From Lachnoclostridium sp. Marseille-P6806 (lineage in GTDB: Bacteria > Bacillota > Clostridia > Lachnospirales > Lachnospiraceae), in NCBI RefSeq assembly GCF_900625025.1, contig NZ_LR130576.1, positions 1 to 64,000 on the forward strand: a DNA stretch of 64,000 nt. The letters are read 5' to 3'. Below the pieces are notes generated by a model, which was not told where the DNA came from, did no database searches, and worked only from the letters and a program-made list of their open reading frames with translations. The translations under genes and the position numbers were made by a program. This document shows positions 25,543-34,393 of the stretch, piece by piece. Every line of letters begins with the position of its first letter. Position 1 is the first letter of the stretch.

Positions 25543-25797
25543 TCAGACAGGGAGAACGCCCGTCAGAAGACCGACCAGTATCGCGGCGAGCGCGATAAGA
25601 AGCGCAAGAAGCACAGAGAGAGAGACCACATGCCGTCTCTCTCTTTTTTGTGCGAGCCTCTCCCTCTCATCCGCAATCTCTGAAAGAGACGGCAGCGGCT
25701 CCGCCGTGGCGTTCCCGGAGGACAGCGCGGCTTCCGAAGCGGCCGTTCCGTCCTGCTCCGTCATCCCGTTTTCCGTTTTGTTTCCGATTTCTGTCAT
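25543..25797 (-). CDS. Small tail-anchored membrane protein
   Basis: An 84-residue protein: a Ser/Ala/Glu-rich cytoplasmic part, a basic region AQKRERRH, then one C-terminal membrane helix (SVLLALLIALAAILVGLLTG). I do not recognise a family. ATG 25797 follows GAGGATT. It lies on the minus strand after the coiled-coil gene, separated by a diverged R1 end piece. Confidence 0.55.
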   Translation of the reverse strand: MTEIGNKTENGMTEQDGTAASEAALSSGNATAEPLPSLSEIADERERLAQKRERRHVVSLSVLLALLIALAAILVGLLTGVLPV

Positions 25798-25852
25798 AGC
25801 AATCCTCAAACTGCCGGGGCCTCCTACACCGGGCAGACATACCATGCACCCC

Positions 25853-25878
25853 GCCGAAACACTTTATGCAGGCACACA
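25853..25878 (-). repeat. R1 repeat copy I, diverged end piece
   Basis: On the minus strand GTGTGTGCCTGCATAAAGTG then TTTCGGC resembles the terminal R1 module (GCGTGCCTCGCACAAAGTGC, TTCGGC). It is co-oriented with the small membrane-protein gene but about 55 bases from its start codon. It is the least certain copy. Confidence 0.45.
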
Positions 25879-25879
25879 C

Positions 25880-27367
25880 TCAGCTCTCTCTGTGGGACAA
25901 CCGTCCCTTGAGCTCCGGATGCTCACGTACCATCGTCGCCAGCTCCTTGAGTCTGCGGTTGAAGCGCTCCTCATGACTGAGCCCCTCGTCCGGATCGGCG
26001 CTGATGCGGGCATTAAGCTGCTGCTCTTTCGCCTTGACCGCCTCAAACTCCTTTTTGGCATACTCATGGAGCTCGGAGGCCGCCGTCCGCTCTTCCTGTG
26101 CGGCTTTCCGCGCCTCCTGCGCCTCCCTACGGTCTTCCTGCGCCGCCTTGCGGTCCTCCTGCGCCGCGGCACGCTCCTGCTCCGCCATGCGCTGTGTCTC
26201 CATGGCGATCGCGAATCTCTCGCCGGCCTGCTTCTCCTCATTCCTGATGCGTTCGCCGGATTCAAGAATCAGCGCCTCGGCCTCCCGCTTTTTTTCTTCC
26301 ATGGACTGCAGAGCGGCCCTTGCTTCCTTTTCTTTCTTTTCTGCGGCCTGTGCCGCCTGCTGCCGCTGATGGAGCTCCTCTTCGGCGGCCTCCCGGCGCG
26401 CCGCCGCTTCCCGCAGCTTCTCCTGCTCTTCCTGCTCTGCCGCAAGAAGCCGGGTCCGGAGCTCCTTTATCTTTTCCCCGAGCTCCGCCTGCTCTCCGCA
26501 GAGCGCTCTCAGCCGGTCCGATACGTCCTGCTGCTCCTGCTTCAGCTCTTCAAGCCGCAGCTTTTCCGCATTCACCGCATCCGATTCCGCGGCCTCCAGC
26601 TTCTCCTGTGCGGCTTTCAGCTTGTCGTCCGCACGATTATGTGCCTCCACCGCCGCTTTCAGCTCAACCTGCGCTTCTGCCCGTGCGTTGGAAATAATGC
26701 GGGCCGCCTGCGCCTGTGCATTGCGGAGAACAATATCCGCCGGCGTATGTCCCCTGGCGGCCTGCCCGTAATACCGGAGAGCCTCCGGCTCATCCCCCTC
26801 CGCAGCGTCTTCCGCCTCCGGCTCCGCCTGCTCCCCGGCGCTTATGATTTCCGCCGCGACTGCTGCCTCTGCCGCCTCGTTCTGCCGCTCTTTTTCCTCC
26901 ATTTTCTCCTGCCCCCCGCGGAGTCTCGCCTCAAGCTCGGCCTTTTCGTTCGCAAGCCCCTGATTCCGAACCGCCAGATCATAAATTACATCGATCAGCT
27001 CAAGACGGCTCATTTTACGCAGCGGCCGCTCTCTCCGGCGGGCGGGAATTTCCCCCGCGGCTTCTGTCTCTTCCGCCTCTTTTAACTCTTCTTTTATTTT
27101 TTCCGTCTCTTTCATATCTTTTCCGCCCGGTGTCTCCCCCCTGAGGCTCTCCGGAACCGCCGGTTCCTTGAGCTCCTCCCCGGCGCCTGCATCCTGTGCG
27201 CTCTGCTCCGGTCCTGTCTTTGCCGCAGCCTCGACCGCTCTTGCGATTGCCTGCTCGAGCGTCTGATCATCCTCCGGCGCCTCACCTGCCGCAGCGCTCC
27301 CGCGGAGCTCCTGCTGTATCTCCTCATTTTCGTGGTCTGTTTTTTTCCACCTCGAAAAAATTCCCAT
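25880..27367 (-). CDS. Large coiled-coil protein, function unknown
   Basis: A 495-residue, highly charged protein without signal or membrane segment. Residues 1-110 are acidic and disordered-looking. SRLELIDVIYDLAVRNQGLA at about 120 starts a helical region, and from about 215 to the end it is continuous Ala/Glu/Arg/Lys coiled coil with AAQEDRKAAQEDRREAQEAR repeats. The ATG at 27367 follows the GGAGGAG of R1 copy E. Its first 85 codons overlap, in another frame, the tail of trmD. It may be a structural or scaffold protein; no family was identified. Confidence 0.7.
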   Translation of the reverse strand: MGIFSRWKKTDHENEEIQQELRGSAAAGEAPEDDQTLEQAIARAVEAAAKTGPEQSAQDAGAGEELKEPAVPESLRGETPGGKDMKETEKIKEELKEAEETEAAGEIPARRRERPLRKMSRLELIDVIYDLAVRNQGLANEKAELEARLRGGQEKMEEKERQNEAAEAAVAAEIISAGEQAEPEAEDAAEGDEPEALRYYGQAARGHTPADIVLRNAQAQAARIISNARAEAQVELKAAVEAHNRADDKLKAAQEKLEAAESDAVNAEKLRLEELKQEQQDVSDRLRALCGEQAELGEKIKELRTRLLAAEQEEQEKLREAAARREAAEEELHQRQQAAQAAEKKEKEARAALQSMEEKKREAEALILESGERIRNEEKQAGERFAIAMETQRMAEQERAAAQEDRKAAQEDRREAQEARKAAQEERTAASELHEYAKKEFEAVKAKEQQLNARISADPDEGLSHEERFNRRLKELATMVREHPELKGRLSHRES

Positions 27368-28158
27368 AACTCTCCTCCAAGCCGAAGCACTGTCGTGCGA
27401 GGCACGCGCCCCTCCGCTGTGATCTCCTCCAGAAAGCGCTCATCCTCCGCCGTGAGTCCGCCATCCCCGCGCAGACGCTCCACGAGCTCCGGGCGGTGCA
27501 AAACGGTAAGGCGCAGCGATTCCTTTCGCCTCCACTGCCGGATCCTCTCATGATTCCCCGACAGCAGCACCTCCGGAACGGAGCGCTCGCCGTCCTCCGT
27601 CATGAGCTTTGCCGGCTGCGTATACTGGGGATATTCCAGCAGGCCGTCCTCAAAGGATTCCTGCACAGCGCTCTCCCCGCGGAGCACGCCCGGAAGAAGG
27701 CGGATGACCGAATCGGCGACGACCTCGGCGGCAAGCTCCCCTCCCGTAAGAATGTAATCTCCAAGGGAGAGCATTTCATCCGCACAGGCAAACGCACGCG
27801 CATCAATCCCCTCATAATGTCCGCACAGCAAAATCACATGCTCATACCGCTCCGCGAGCTCATGTGCTTTTTTCTGCGAATAGCGCTCCCCTGCCGGAGA
27901 AAGGAAAACGACGCGCACCCCCTCTCCGTCTCCCCGCGCATGGCGCACCGCGTCCATAACCGGCCCCGCACGGAGAATCAGCCCCGCACCGCCGCCAAAG
28001 GGCGAATCATCGACTGCGCGGAAGCTCCCGCGCGCAAATTCCCGGATATCCACGATCTCAATTTCAGCAACTCCCCTGCGCACGGCGCGGGCGATAACCG
28101 GGGACCGCAGAAAATCGCCGAAGCGCTCCGGACAGATCGTGAGAATTGTGATCCTCAT
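27112..28158 (-). CDS. trmD: tRNA (guanine-N1)-methyltransferase with abnormal tail
   Basis: Methylates G37 of tRNAs to prevent frameshifting. Residues 1-250 are a normal TrmD: PERFGDF, DDSPFGGGAGLILRAGPV, LCGHYEGIDARA, the SAM-knot LSLGDYILTGGELA and YPQYTQPAKL. The usual stop is missing. After ITAEG the frame runs through R1 copy E (RVPRTTVLRLGGEL) and then about 85 Arg/Ser-rich residues that overlap the coiled-coil gene out of phase. The product is 348 rather than about 250 residues. The core should be functional; the tail is probably unselected. No rimM or rplS neighbour is present. Confidence 0.93.
   Translation of the reverse strand: MRITILTICPERFGDFLRSPVIARAVRRGVAEIEIVDIREFARGSFRAVDDSPFGGGAGLILRAGPVMDAVRHARGDGEGVRVVFLSPAGERYSQKKAHELAERYEHVILLCGHYEGIDARAFACADEMLSLGDYILTGGELAAEVVADSVIRLLPGVLRGESAVQESFEDGLLEYPQYTQPAKLMTEDGERSVPEVLLSGNHERIRQWRRKESLRLTVLHRPELVERLRGDGGLTAEDERFLEEITAEGRVPRTTVLRLGGELWEFFRGGKKQTTKMRRYSRSSAGALRQVRRRRMIRRSSRQSQERSRLRQRQDRSRAHRMQAPGRSSRNRRFRRASGGRHRAEKI
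27373..27412 (-). repeat. R1 repeat copy E, end module, inside the trmD frame
   Basis: On the minus strand GGCGCGTGCCTCGCACGACA then GTGCTTCGGCTTGGAGGAG leads into the ATG of the coiled-coil gene. It coincides exactly with where trmD homology ends. Confidence 0.85.
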
Positions 28159-28354
28159 ATATTCCGTTCCATTTCCCGTTTTTCTGCCCCTGCAGGCCTA
28201 TACATACAGTATTATACGATGTTTCCGCTGCGGCGGCATCCTGTTTTTCCGAAAAGAAACAGTCGAAAAAAGTGTCGAAAAAAATACGCTGTACGCCTAT
28301 GATAGTGCTGAGGGAAAAGAACGGGCTCTGCCCGAAAGAAAGGATGGACTCATT

Positions 28355-29308
28355 ATGAGCTTCAAGGATTCCAAGGTCGTAATCGTCGGGGCAGGAAACG
28401 TAGGCTCCACCACCGCTTACAGCATCATCAATCAGGGACTTTGCGAGGAGATCGTACTGATCGACGTCAACTGGGACAAAGCCTATGCAGAGGCGCTCGA
28501 CATGCAGCACTCCGTCTACTTCATGAACCGCAACATCAAGGTGCATGCCGGCGATTACAGCGAGTGCTCCGATGCCGATGTCATCATCATCACTGCCTCC
28601 GCGCCGATGCCAAAGGATTCACACAACCGGCTGGAGATGCTCGCCCCGAGCATGAGCATCATGCGCAGCATTGTCGGAAGCGTTATGACAAGCGGCTTCG
28701 ACGGAATCTTTCTCATCATCTCGAACCCGGTCGACATCATGACCTACTACGTATGGAAGCTCTCCGGCCTCCCGAAAAATCAGGTGATCGGCAGCGGGAC
28801 AAATCTCGACAGTGCGCGCCTTTGCTGCGAGCTCGCGGCGATGTATGATCTCGACGCCAAGAGCGTGGAGGCCTTTGTGCTCGGCGAGCACGGAGACAGC
28901 GAATTTGTTTCATGGAATTCCTCCAGCATCGGAGGGAAGCGCATCGATGACGTTCTTGCCGACAATGCTGATCGGACGCGGGACATCACCAAAGAGGAGC
29001 TCCTGCGGCGCACGGGACAGGCCGGCTGGGACATTTTCAACCGCAAGGGCAATACCTGCTACGGCATCGCCGCCTCCGGAGCGGCCATCGTCAAATCCAT
29101 TCTCTTCAACGAGAACCGAATCTATCCCGTCACGGTCTGCGTCGACGGGCAGTACGATCTGAACGGCGTCTTTCTGTCCGTTCCGACCGTAATCGACAAG
29201 ACCGGAGCCAAGGAGACCGTCGAGATCAAGATGGAACCGGACGAGCTCGCATCTCTCCACCGCTCCGCCGAGATCATGACCTCCTTTTACCGAGAGCTAA
29301 ACCTGTAA
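28355..29308 (+). CDS. L-lactate/malate-dehydrogenase-family protein
   Basis: A 317-residue NAD-dependent 2-hydroxyacid dehydrogenase. VVIVGAGNVGSTTAYSI is the nucleotide-binding site. The catalytic histidine (about H179, GEHGDSE) and substrate-binding arginines (about R92 and R155) are present. The specificity position that is Gln in lactate and Arg in malate dehydrogenases appears to be Met85, in a loop one residue longer (SAPMPKDSHN). The exact 2-oxoacid is therefore uncertain. Start ATG 28355 follows GGATGG; the upstream extension to 28139 is not family-like. It is divergent from trmD. Confidence 0.88.
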   Translation: MSFKDSKVVIVGAGNVGSTTAYSIINQGLCEEIVLIDVNWDKAYAEALDMQHSVYFMNRNIKVHAGDYSECSDADVIIITASAPMPKDSHNRLEMLAPSMSIMRSIVGSVMTSGFDGIFLIISNPVDIMTYYVWKLSGLPKNQVIGSGTNLDSARLCCELAAMYDLDAKSVEAFVLGEHGDSEFVSWNSSSIGGKRIDDVLADNADRTRDITKEELLRRTGQAGWDIFNRKGNTCYGIAASGAAIVKSILFNENRIYPVTVCVDGQYDLNGVFLSVPTVIDKTGAKETVEIKMEPDELASLHRSAEIMTSFYRELNL

Positions 29309-29333
29309 CTTCCGACTCTTCGCTCTTCTGACG

Positions 29334-31091
29334 TCAGCGGCGATCCCGGACCACACGTATGCTGTCTCCTCCGGCCGCCGCAGTCAGCCAGAACTCATCC
29401 GGAGACGTAAGGACAAAGGAATTGATCCGCTCCCCCTCCTCACTCAGCATATCGATTTCCAGCTCGTAGAGAGCCTCCGCGTTCTGTACCATATATCCTT
29501 CGTACTCCACGGCGCCGGAAGCGTAAAAGGCGGTGTAATACCCGGTCTCCTCAAAGACAAAATATGCCGTCCCCTCCTGTCCGTCCACACGCCATGTCCC
29601 CGCGAGCTCCTCAAACAGTCCCGCTTCATCATCCGCAGGCGGCGCGCTCTCACCGCTTCTTTGCGACAGCGCCTCAGGCAGCCCGTCCGCTCCGATCGAA
29701 TATTCATCCGTCACCGGTCTGTCATCCATCCGCTCGTCAAAGGTCGTCATGTACATATGAGCCGGATCAATCGGGTAATAGGATGACGTATCAAAGGCCG
29801 CCCCGATATTTTCCGGTTTCTGCAGGCTGAAATCTTTCCGGTTCAAATCAAAAATATCCGTGGAAAATGAAACGTCCCCCACCGGCACATGGATATACAA
29901 ATAGTTTTTGTTCCCTGCATGCACCAGATAATATTCATCCGGAAAGCGCATGTATTCCATACTGTAATCGTTGTTCGCGAGCCAGACCGTCGTCATTGCC
30001 GACTCTCCCGACAGCTCCTCGGTCCCATGCCGGGAAGTATTCTCGATCCAGAGCGCCGGACCGGCCGTTCTGCCCGGCAGGAGATAGGACGATCCCTGCT
30101 CCAGTGTCTCAATGAAATTCTCCGGCGTCACGGTATATTCCTCCCGGATCAGCCCGCGAAATCTGGCAAAAGACAGGAACGCCGTGAGAGGACGAGGCTG
30201 TTCCATCAATACTTTCTCGCGAAAATACAGCGTGAGCCCCGTATAGCCGAGCGTCCATGACAACGCCTCTTCTTCCGGCCCCCCCGGCATACACGACTTT
30301 ATTTTCTCTGTAAGATCACGTCCGAACGGCAGTTCTCCGCCGCTCTCCTCATATACCTCCCGCAGAATCGTCTCCGCCGCCGCGCAGAGCGCATCCGTGC
30401 CGTCCTGCAGCACATCCTCCAGAAGCAGTTCTTCTCCGGTCTTTGCATCATAAGTCGTTCCGATCCGTTCCGTCTGGAGCTCTTCATAGAGATAGACCGA
30501 AATGTCGTCCCGGACGCTGAGGATCCTTGTATCCGCACGGAGAACCTTTGCCTCGTCCACACAGTAAGCGGAGAGCCGCTCTCTGCCATTCCTCTGTTCT
30601 TGCAAAAGCATCTCCCGCGCTTCCATCCCCAGCTCCTCTACCGCTTCCCGGATCGCCCCGTTATGCTCCGCAAGGGCTGCATTCAGCTTCGGATGCTCCG
30701 GATCCATGTTCTCGCTTCCCGCCTGATCCGTGACGATATACTCCGGATACCGCAAATCAATCGAAAACTGTTCATCGTCCGAATCCACGGATGGGTTCAT
30801 CGGAATGAAGCGGACAGACAGAAGCTGCAGGCTCTCCTCCCCGCTCTCTGCCCTCTGCGCTCTTTCCGTCTCGCGCCCGCGCCCGGCCTTGTTTCCATCC
30901 ATGCTTTCCGACGAAACGTTTCCTGATCCGTCTCGGCCGGACGATTGATTTTCTGTTTCTCCGCTTCCTGATGATACGCTGCTTTCCTGCGCCTTGCTCT
31001 CTTCCGCCGTCCGCCCGTCGCGGCGGCTCATCCCGCAGTCGGAACAGAAAACCGCCATGCACAGGAGCAGCACTGCCGCTCTCCTTTTCAT
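29334..31091 (-). CDS. Secreted lipoprotein with DUF3298/RsiV-like domain
   Basis: A 585-residue lipoprotein: a basic start (MKRR), a hydrophobic core, a cysteine in FCSDCGM, then a Ser/Glu/Gly-rich linker to about residue 95. The middle has the DUF3298-type pattern (TYDAKTGEELLLEDVLQDG), and the C-terminus holds a small beta-rich part from ELAGTWRVDGQEGTAYFVFE. It is related in layout to the next upstream gene. The role is unknown; DUF3298 occurs in extracytoplasmic sensing proteins. The start follows AAGAGG. Confidence 0.65.
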   Translation of the reverse strand: MKRRAAVLLLCMAVFCSDCGMSRRDGRTAEESKAQESSVSSGSGETENQSSGRDGSGNVSSESMDGNKAGRGRETERAQRAESGEESLQLLSVRFIPMNPSVDSDDEQFSIDLRYPEYIVTDQAGSENMDPEHPKLNAALAEHNGAIREAVEELGMEAREMLLQEQRNGRERLSAYCVDEAKVLRADTRILSVRDDISVYLYEELQTERIGTTYDAKTGEELLLEDVLQDGTDALCAAAETILREVYEESGGELPFGRDLTEKIKSCMPGGPEEEALSWTLGYTGLTLYFREKVLMEQPRPLTAFLSFARFRGLIREEYTVTPENFIETLEQGSSYLLPGRTAGPALWIENTSRHGTEELSGESAMTTVWLANNDYSMEYMRFPDEYYLVHAGNKNYLYIHVPVGDVSFSTDIFDLNRKDFSLQKPENIGAAFDTSSYYPIDPAHMYMTTFDERMDDRPVTDEYSIGADGLPEALSQRSGESAPPADDEAGLFEELAGTWRVDGQEGTAYFVFEETGYYTAFYASGAVEYEGYMVQNAEALYELEIDMLSEEGERINSFVLTSPDEFWLTAAAGGDSIRVVRDRR

Positions 31092-31096
31092 TTTTC

Positions 31097-31200
31097 CTCT
31101 TTTCCGCGAGGCGAATTTCAGATTCGCCGATGCAAACTGCTACTCGGCGTCTCGCTCCGAGTCGAGTTTGAACGTGCTGCATCAGCAGGACTTTCAAACG
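31097..31200 (-). repeat. Three-hairpin leader element upstream of the lipoprotein gene
   Basis: On the minus strand three inverted repeats follow one another: GTTTGAA...TTCAAAC with inner CTGC/GCAG, then ACTCGG...CCGAGT, then GGCGAAT...ATTCGCC. They fill the 118-base gap between the two lipoprotein genes. The design resembles R1 (stacked short palindromes just before a start codon), but the sequence differs and only one copy is in the window. Confidence 0.5.
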
Positions 31201-31209
31201 GATGCCTCC

Positions 31210-33069
31210 CTAGCCGGCATAATGAATTCCGTCAAACAGGTTCCCCTCCTCATCGCCTCCGATGCGGTAAGGCCAGTCCGACCGGTTCTCATAAATTCGA
31301 TAGACCGGTCTGCTGTAATCGGGCGCCGGCAAGAGGGGCGCCGCCTGATCCGTTCCGTATTCTTCGCCGGACTCTGTCACAGCCCCGCCGTCCACCTCCT
31401 GCATGTCAACCCAGTGCTCGCCGTCCGTACGGATGAGTCGGAAATAGCAGTTTTCCGGCAGTATTCCCTTTTTAAGAACCGCTCCGCTCTCGTCCGTCAG
31501 GCGGCACGAAACCGCCTTTTTCGTCCGGAGAATGACCTCCTCCCCGATGCGGAATCCCCGGCTGTCCGCCTCCGGCCAGCCGTCGCTTCCGACATGGCAG
31601 GTCCGGATGCCGGTATAGGTTCCGAGCAGGTGGATCGTGCTCCCAAGCTCAAAGCTGCGGGGATTGCCGAACGCCGAACGGGTGCTGTAAAACAGGGATA
31701 TTTCCCTCGCATCCTCTCTGCCATGCCCCTGCTCCGGGAAAAATGCGTTGGTTTTTTTCCCGACATCGCAGTTCATCCTCGCAAGGTCAATGACGCCCAG
31801 AACCGTGTGATCGTTGTCCGAGAGCTCGAAGAGATACAGATAATAGCGACCATCCGACCGCACCAGATAGCTCTCCTCCGAATAACACCAGTCCTGTATC
31901 CGGAGCGTCCGGCTGCCGGCATGGATCACCCAGTCGTAAAAGCTGTCCTCCTCATCGTTTTTCTCCCAGACGACGCTCACCTCCTCCCGCGTGCCGTCTC
32001 CATCGGCATCCACGAAACGGGGCCCCGGGAAGAGAGGCAGGACATAAGCATCCGGCGCTTCCCTGTATTTCAGAGAGAAGAGCTCCGGAGCCTCGTCAAA
32101 GCGGACGGAAACGGTCTGCCACTCCTCCGCACCGGAAGCGCCGGATGCTTCTTTCCTAAAATAATAATTCACACCCTCCGCGTCGATGGTCCATGCCCCG
32201 TCATCCGAATCCCCGCCGGACGCGGGAAAAGCCTCACCCGGAAGCTCCGTATCACGCTCCGTCTCAGGGCAGCTCTCCCGGAAGTGCTCGTCAAGGAGCT
32301 CCGCGAAACGCTCCGGGTCCGCAATCACATCCGAAAGTGAGAGGCGCTTCCCCGTCTCCGCGTCAAAATTCACCCCATAAAAAGAGAACTCACGGGCGGC
32401 GCCCCCTGTATAGCGATCCGTCCTGAGAAGCAGACTGACCGCCGCAGTATCCGCCCTCATCAGAGCGCCGGTCGTTTCACAGAGGAACGACGGCGTTCCG
32501 CCTTCTCCGCCGGACGCTCCGCCCGCCGCCGCATAGCTTGCCGTCAGCTCCTCCAGCTCTCGCTCTGCCGCAGCTCTCGCCGCTCTGCCGTATGCCGAGA
32601 GCGCATCCGCAAGCGCTGGGTATCGTTCCGCCTCTTCTGCCGGAAGCTCCGGCACAAGCGCAGATACCGCCGGCAGCCAGTCCCCTTCTCCCTCCCTTTT
32701 GAAAAAACTCTGTTCGGTAAGAAGCAGCTGGATATGACGTATTTTTTTCTCCGCCGCATCGCCCCCGGCCTGCGCGCCTTCCTCCTCTGTCCGTGACAGG
32801 CGGCGGTGTGACGGATTTTCCGGCTCTCCCCTCACGCCGCGGACTTTGTTTGAAAGCGGAACGCCCCCGGTTTCCGGCAGATCACCGTTCTCCTCCATCC
32901 GGACAGACACTTCCTCCATCGTCCCTCCTGCCGGAGCCTCTCCGGGCATCGCAGCCTCCCCGCTCTGTCCGCAGGCCGCGAGCATAAACACTGCCCCGGC
33001 CGCTGCCAGCATCCGCATGGCCCCGACCACCGCACGGGCAGCGCGCGTTCTCCTCTCCGCTTCCGACAT
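31210..33069 (-). CDS. Second secreted lipoprotein with DUF3298-like domain
   Basis: A 619-residue lipoprotein with a clear lipobox (FMLAACGQ near residue 30). A disordered linker precedes the DUF3298-like region NFDAETGKRLSLSDVIAD. A middle section, FVDADGDGTREEVSVVWE, resembles integrin/VCBS-type Asp-Gly repeats. A C-terminal part contains GTYTGIRTCHVG. The ATG at 33069 is chosen next to AAAGGA; the frame is open to 33261 without signal features. It is probably an old duplicate of the downstream lipoprotein gene, with which it may be co-transcribed. Confidence 0.65.
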   Translation of the reverse strand: MSEAERRTRAARAVVGAMRMLAAAGAVFMLAACGQSGEAAMPGEAPAGGTMEEVSVRMEENGDLPETGGVPLSNKVRGVRGEPENPSHRRLSRTEEEGAQAGGDAAEKKIRHIQLLLTEQSFFKREGEGDWLPAVSALVPELPAEEAERYPALADALSAYGRAARAAAERELEELTASYAAAGGASGGEGGTPSFLCETTGALMRADTAAVSLLLRTDRYTGGAAREFSFYGVNFDAETGKRLSLSDVIADPERFAELLDEHFRESCPETERDTELPGEAFPASGGDSDDGAWTIDAEGVNYYFRKEASGASGAEEWQTVSVRFDEAPELFSLKYREAPDAYVLPLFPGPRFVDADGDGTREEVSVVWEKNDEEDSFYDWVIHAGSRTLRIQDWCYSEESYLVRSDGRYYLYLFELSDNDHTVLGVIDLARMNCDVGKKTNAFFPEQGHGREDAREISLFYSTRSAFGNPRSFELGSTIHLLGTYTGIRTCHVGSDGWPEADSRGFRIGEEVILRTKKAVSCRLTDESGAVLKKGILPENCYFRLIRTDGEHWVDMQEVDGGAVTESGEEYGTDQAAPLLPAPDYSRPVYRIYENRSDWPYRIGGDEEGNLFDGIHYAG

Positions 33070-33249
33070 CCTGTGTCCTTTCCCCGCGGGCTTCCCCGCA
33101 GCGCTTTTCTTTCTGTCACTGTTATGCCATCTTCCGGAGAAAAGTTCCCCCTCTGTTTGCCCGGAATCAATGGGAACAGCACAAAAGTTTCGCCCGGATG
33201 CCGGAGCAGAAGCTCTTTTTGTCCCTCTTTTTATTTTGATGAAGAGGTA

Positions 33250-33289
33250 TTGACACGCCATTACAATGTGATATTATTTTGATATCAAA
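33250..33289 (+). promoter_or_regulatory. Promoter and palindrome upstream of the SPFH gene
   Basis: TTGACA (33250-33255), a 16-base spacer and TATTAT (33272-33277) form a good promoter. A perfect 12-base palindrome TTTGATATCAAA (33278-33289) follows at about the transcription start and could be an operator. Confidence 0.65.
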
Positions 33290-33309
33290 TAGACTCGAAT
33301 CGGCTCGGA

Positions 33310-33333
33310 AGAGGCACTTCGGCATGGAGGATT
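33310..33333 (+). repeat. R1 repeat copy F, end piece (upstream of the SPFH gene)
   Basis: GAGGCACTTCGGCATGGAGG then ATTATC leads into the ATG of the SPFH gene. Only the terminal part of R1 is present. Confidence 0.65.
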
Positions 33334-33336
33334 ATC

Positions 33337-34383
33337 ATGAGAGAAAAACAACTTGTAAAGCAACCGAACGGAATGATCGCTATGCTCTTATTCATTGCTC
33401 TGTACATTGCCGCCATCGTCCTGTTCACCTTCGGAACCATGGGCCTCGCGGGCAGCGCGCAGGACAGACCGCATGCGCTGAGGCTGGTCTGCTTTATTGC
33501 CGGCATCATCTGGATGTCTCTCGGCTGGTTTCCGTTCCTTGGGCTTAAGGTTCTGAAGCCGCAGGAAGCACTGGTTCTCACGCTCTTCGGGCAGTACGTC
33601 GGCACGCTTCGGGGCGACGGCTTTTATTTTGTCAATCCGTTCTGCGTCGCGGTGAACCCGGCCGCCAAGACCCGTCTCGGGCAGAGCGGCGATGTAAAGG
33701 ACGGGAACGGCTCTCGCCAATCCCTTGAGCTCAATATGAATATTACCTCCGGTCAGGCACTCGCCGAATCAAAGAAGATATCCCTCAAGGCCATGACGCT
33801 GAGCAACGCCCGGCAAAAGGTCAACGATGTGCTCGGAAACCCCGTGGAGATCGGCGTCGCGGTGATATGGAGAGTCCGCGACACCGCACAGGCCGTGTTC
33901 AACGTGGACAACTACAAGGAGTACCTCTCCCTGCAGGCAGATACGGCCGTTCGCGATATCGTCAAGATTTATCCCTATGATATCGCCCCCAATGTCGATA
34001 CCACCGGCGACGGACAGGCGGACGACGGAAGCCTGCGCGGCTCCACAACGGTCGTGGCGGAGCGCATCCGGGAGCAGATACAGGGCAAGGTCAGCGAGGC
34101 CGGGCTGGATATCCTTGAGGCGAGAATCACCTATCTAGCCTACGCTCCGGAAATTGCCGCCGCAATGCTGCAGCGCCAGCAGGCCTCTGCGATCATCGAC
34201 GCGAGAAAGATGATTGTCGACGGCGCTGTGGGAATGGTGGAAATGGCGCTGGAACGTCTCCGCGAAAGCAGCGTCGTAGAGCTCGACGAGGAGCGGAAAG
34301 CCGCTATGGTTTCCAATCTTCTGGTCGTACTGTGCGGCAGTCACGACGCGCAGCCGGTCGTCAATTCCGGCAGCCTGTACTGA
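33337..34383 (+). CDS. SPFH/band-7 membrane protein
   Basis: A 348-residue protein with two N-terminal membrane segments (about 13-35 and 48-68), then a stomatin-like SPFH domain: [50 protein letters not shown] coiled-coil tail contains [24 protein letters not shown] proteins scaffold membrane microdomains. Followed 10 bases later by a ribbon-helix-helix gene. Confidence 0.88.
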   Translation: MREKQLVKQPNGMIAMLLFIALYIAAIVLFTFGTMGLAGSAQDRPHALRLVCFIAGIIWMSLGWFPFLGLKVLKPQEALVLTLFGQYVGTLRGDGFYFVNPFCVAVNPAAKTRLGQSGDVKDGNGSRQSLELNMNITSGQALAESKKISLKAMTLSNARQKVNDVLGNPVEIGVAVIWRVRDTAQAVFNVDNYKEYLSLQADTAVRDIVKIYPYDIAPNVDTTGDGQADDGSLRGSTTVVAERIREQIQGKVSEAGLDILEARITYLAYAPEIAAAMLQRQQASAIIDARKMIVDGAVGMVEMALERLRESSVVELDEERKAAMVSNLLVVLCGSHDAQPVVNSGSLY

Positions 34384-34393
34384 GGATGCCGCC

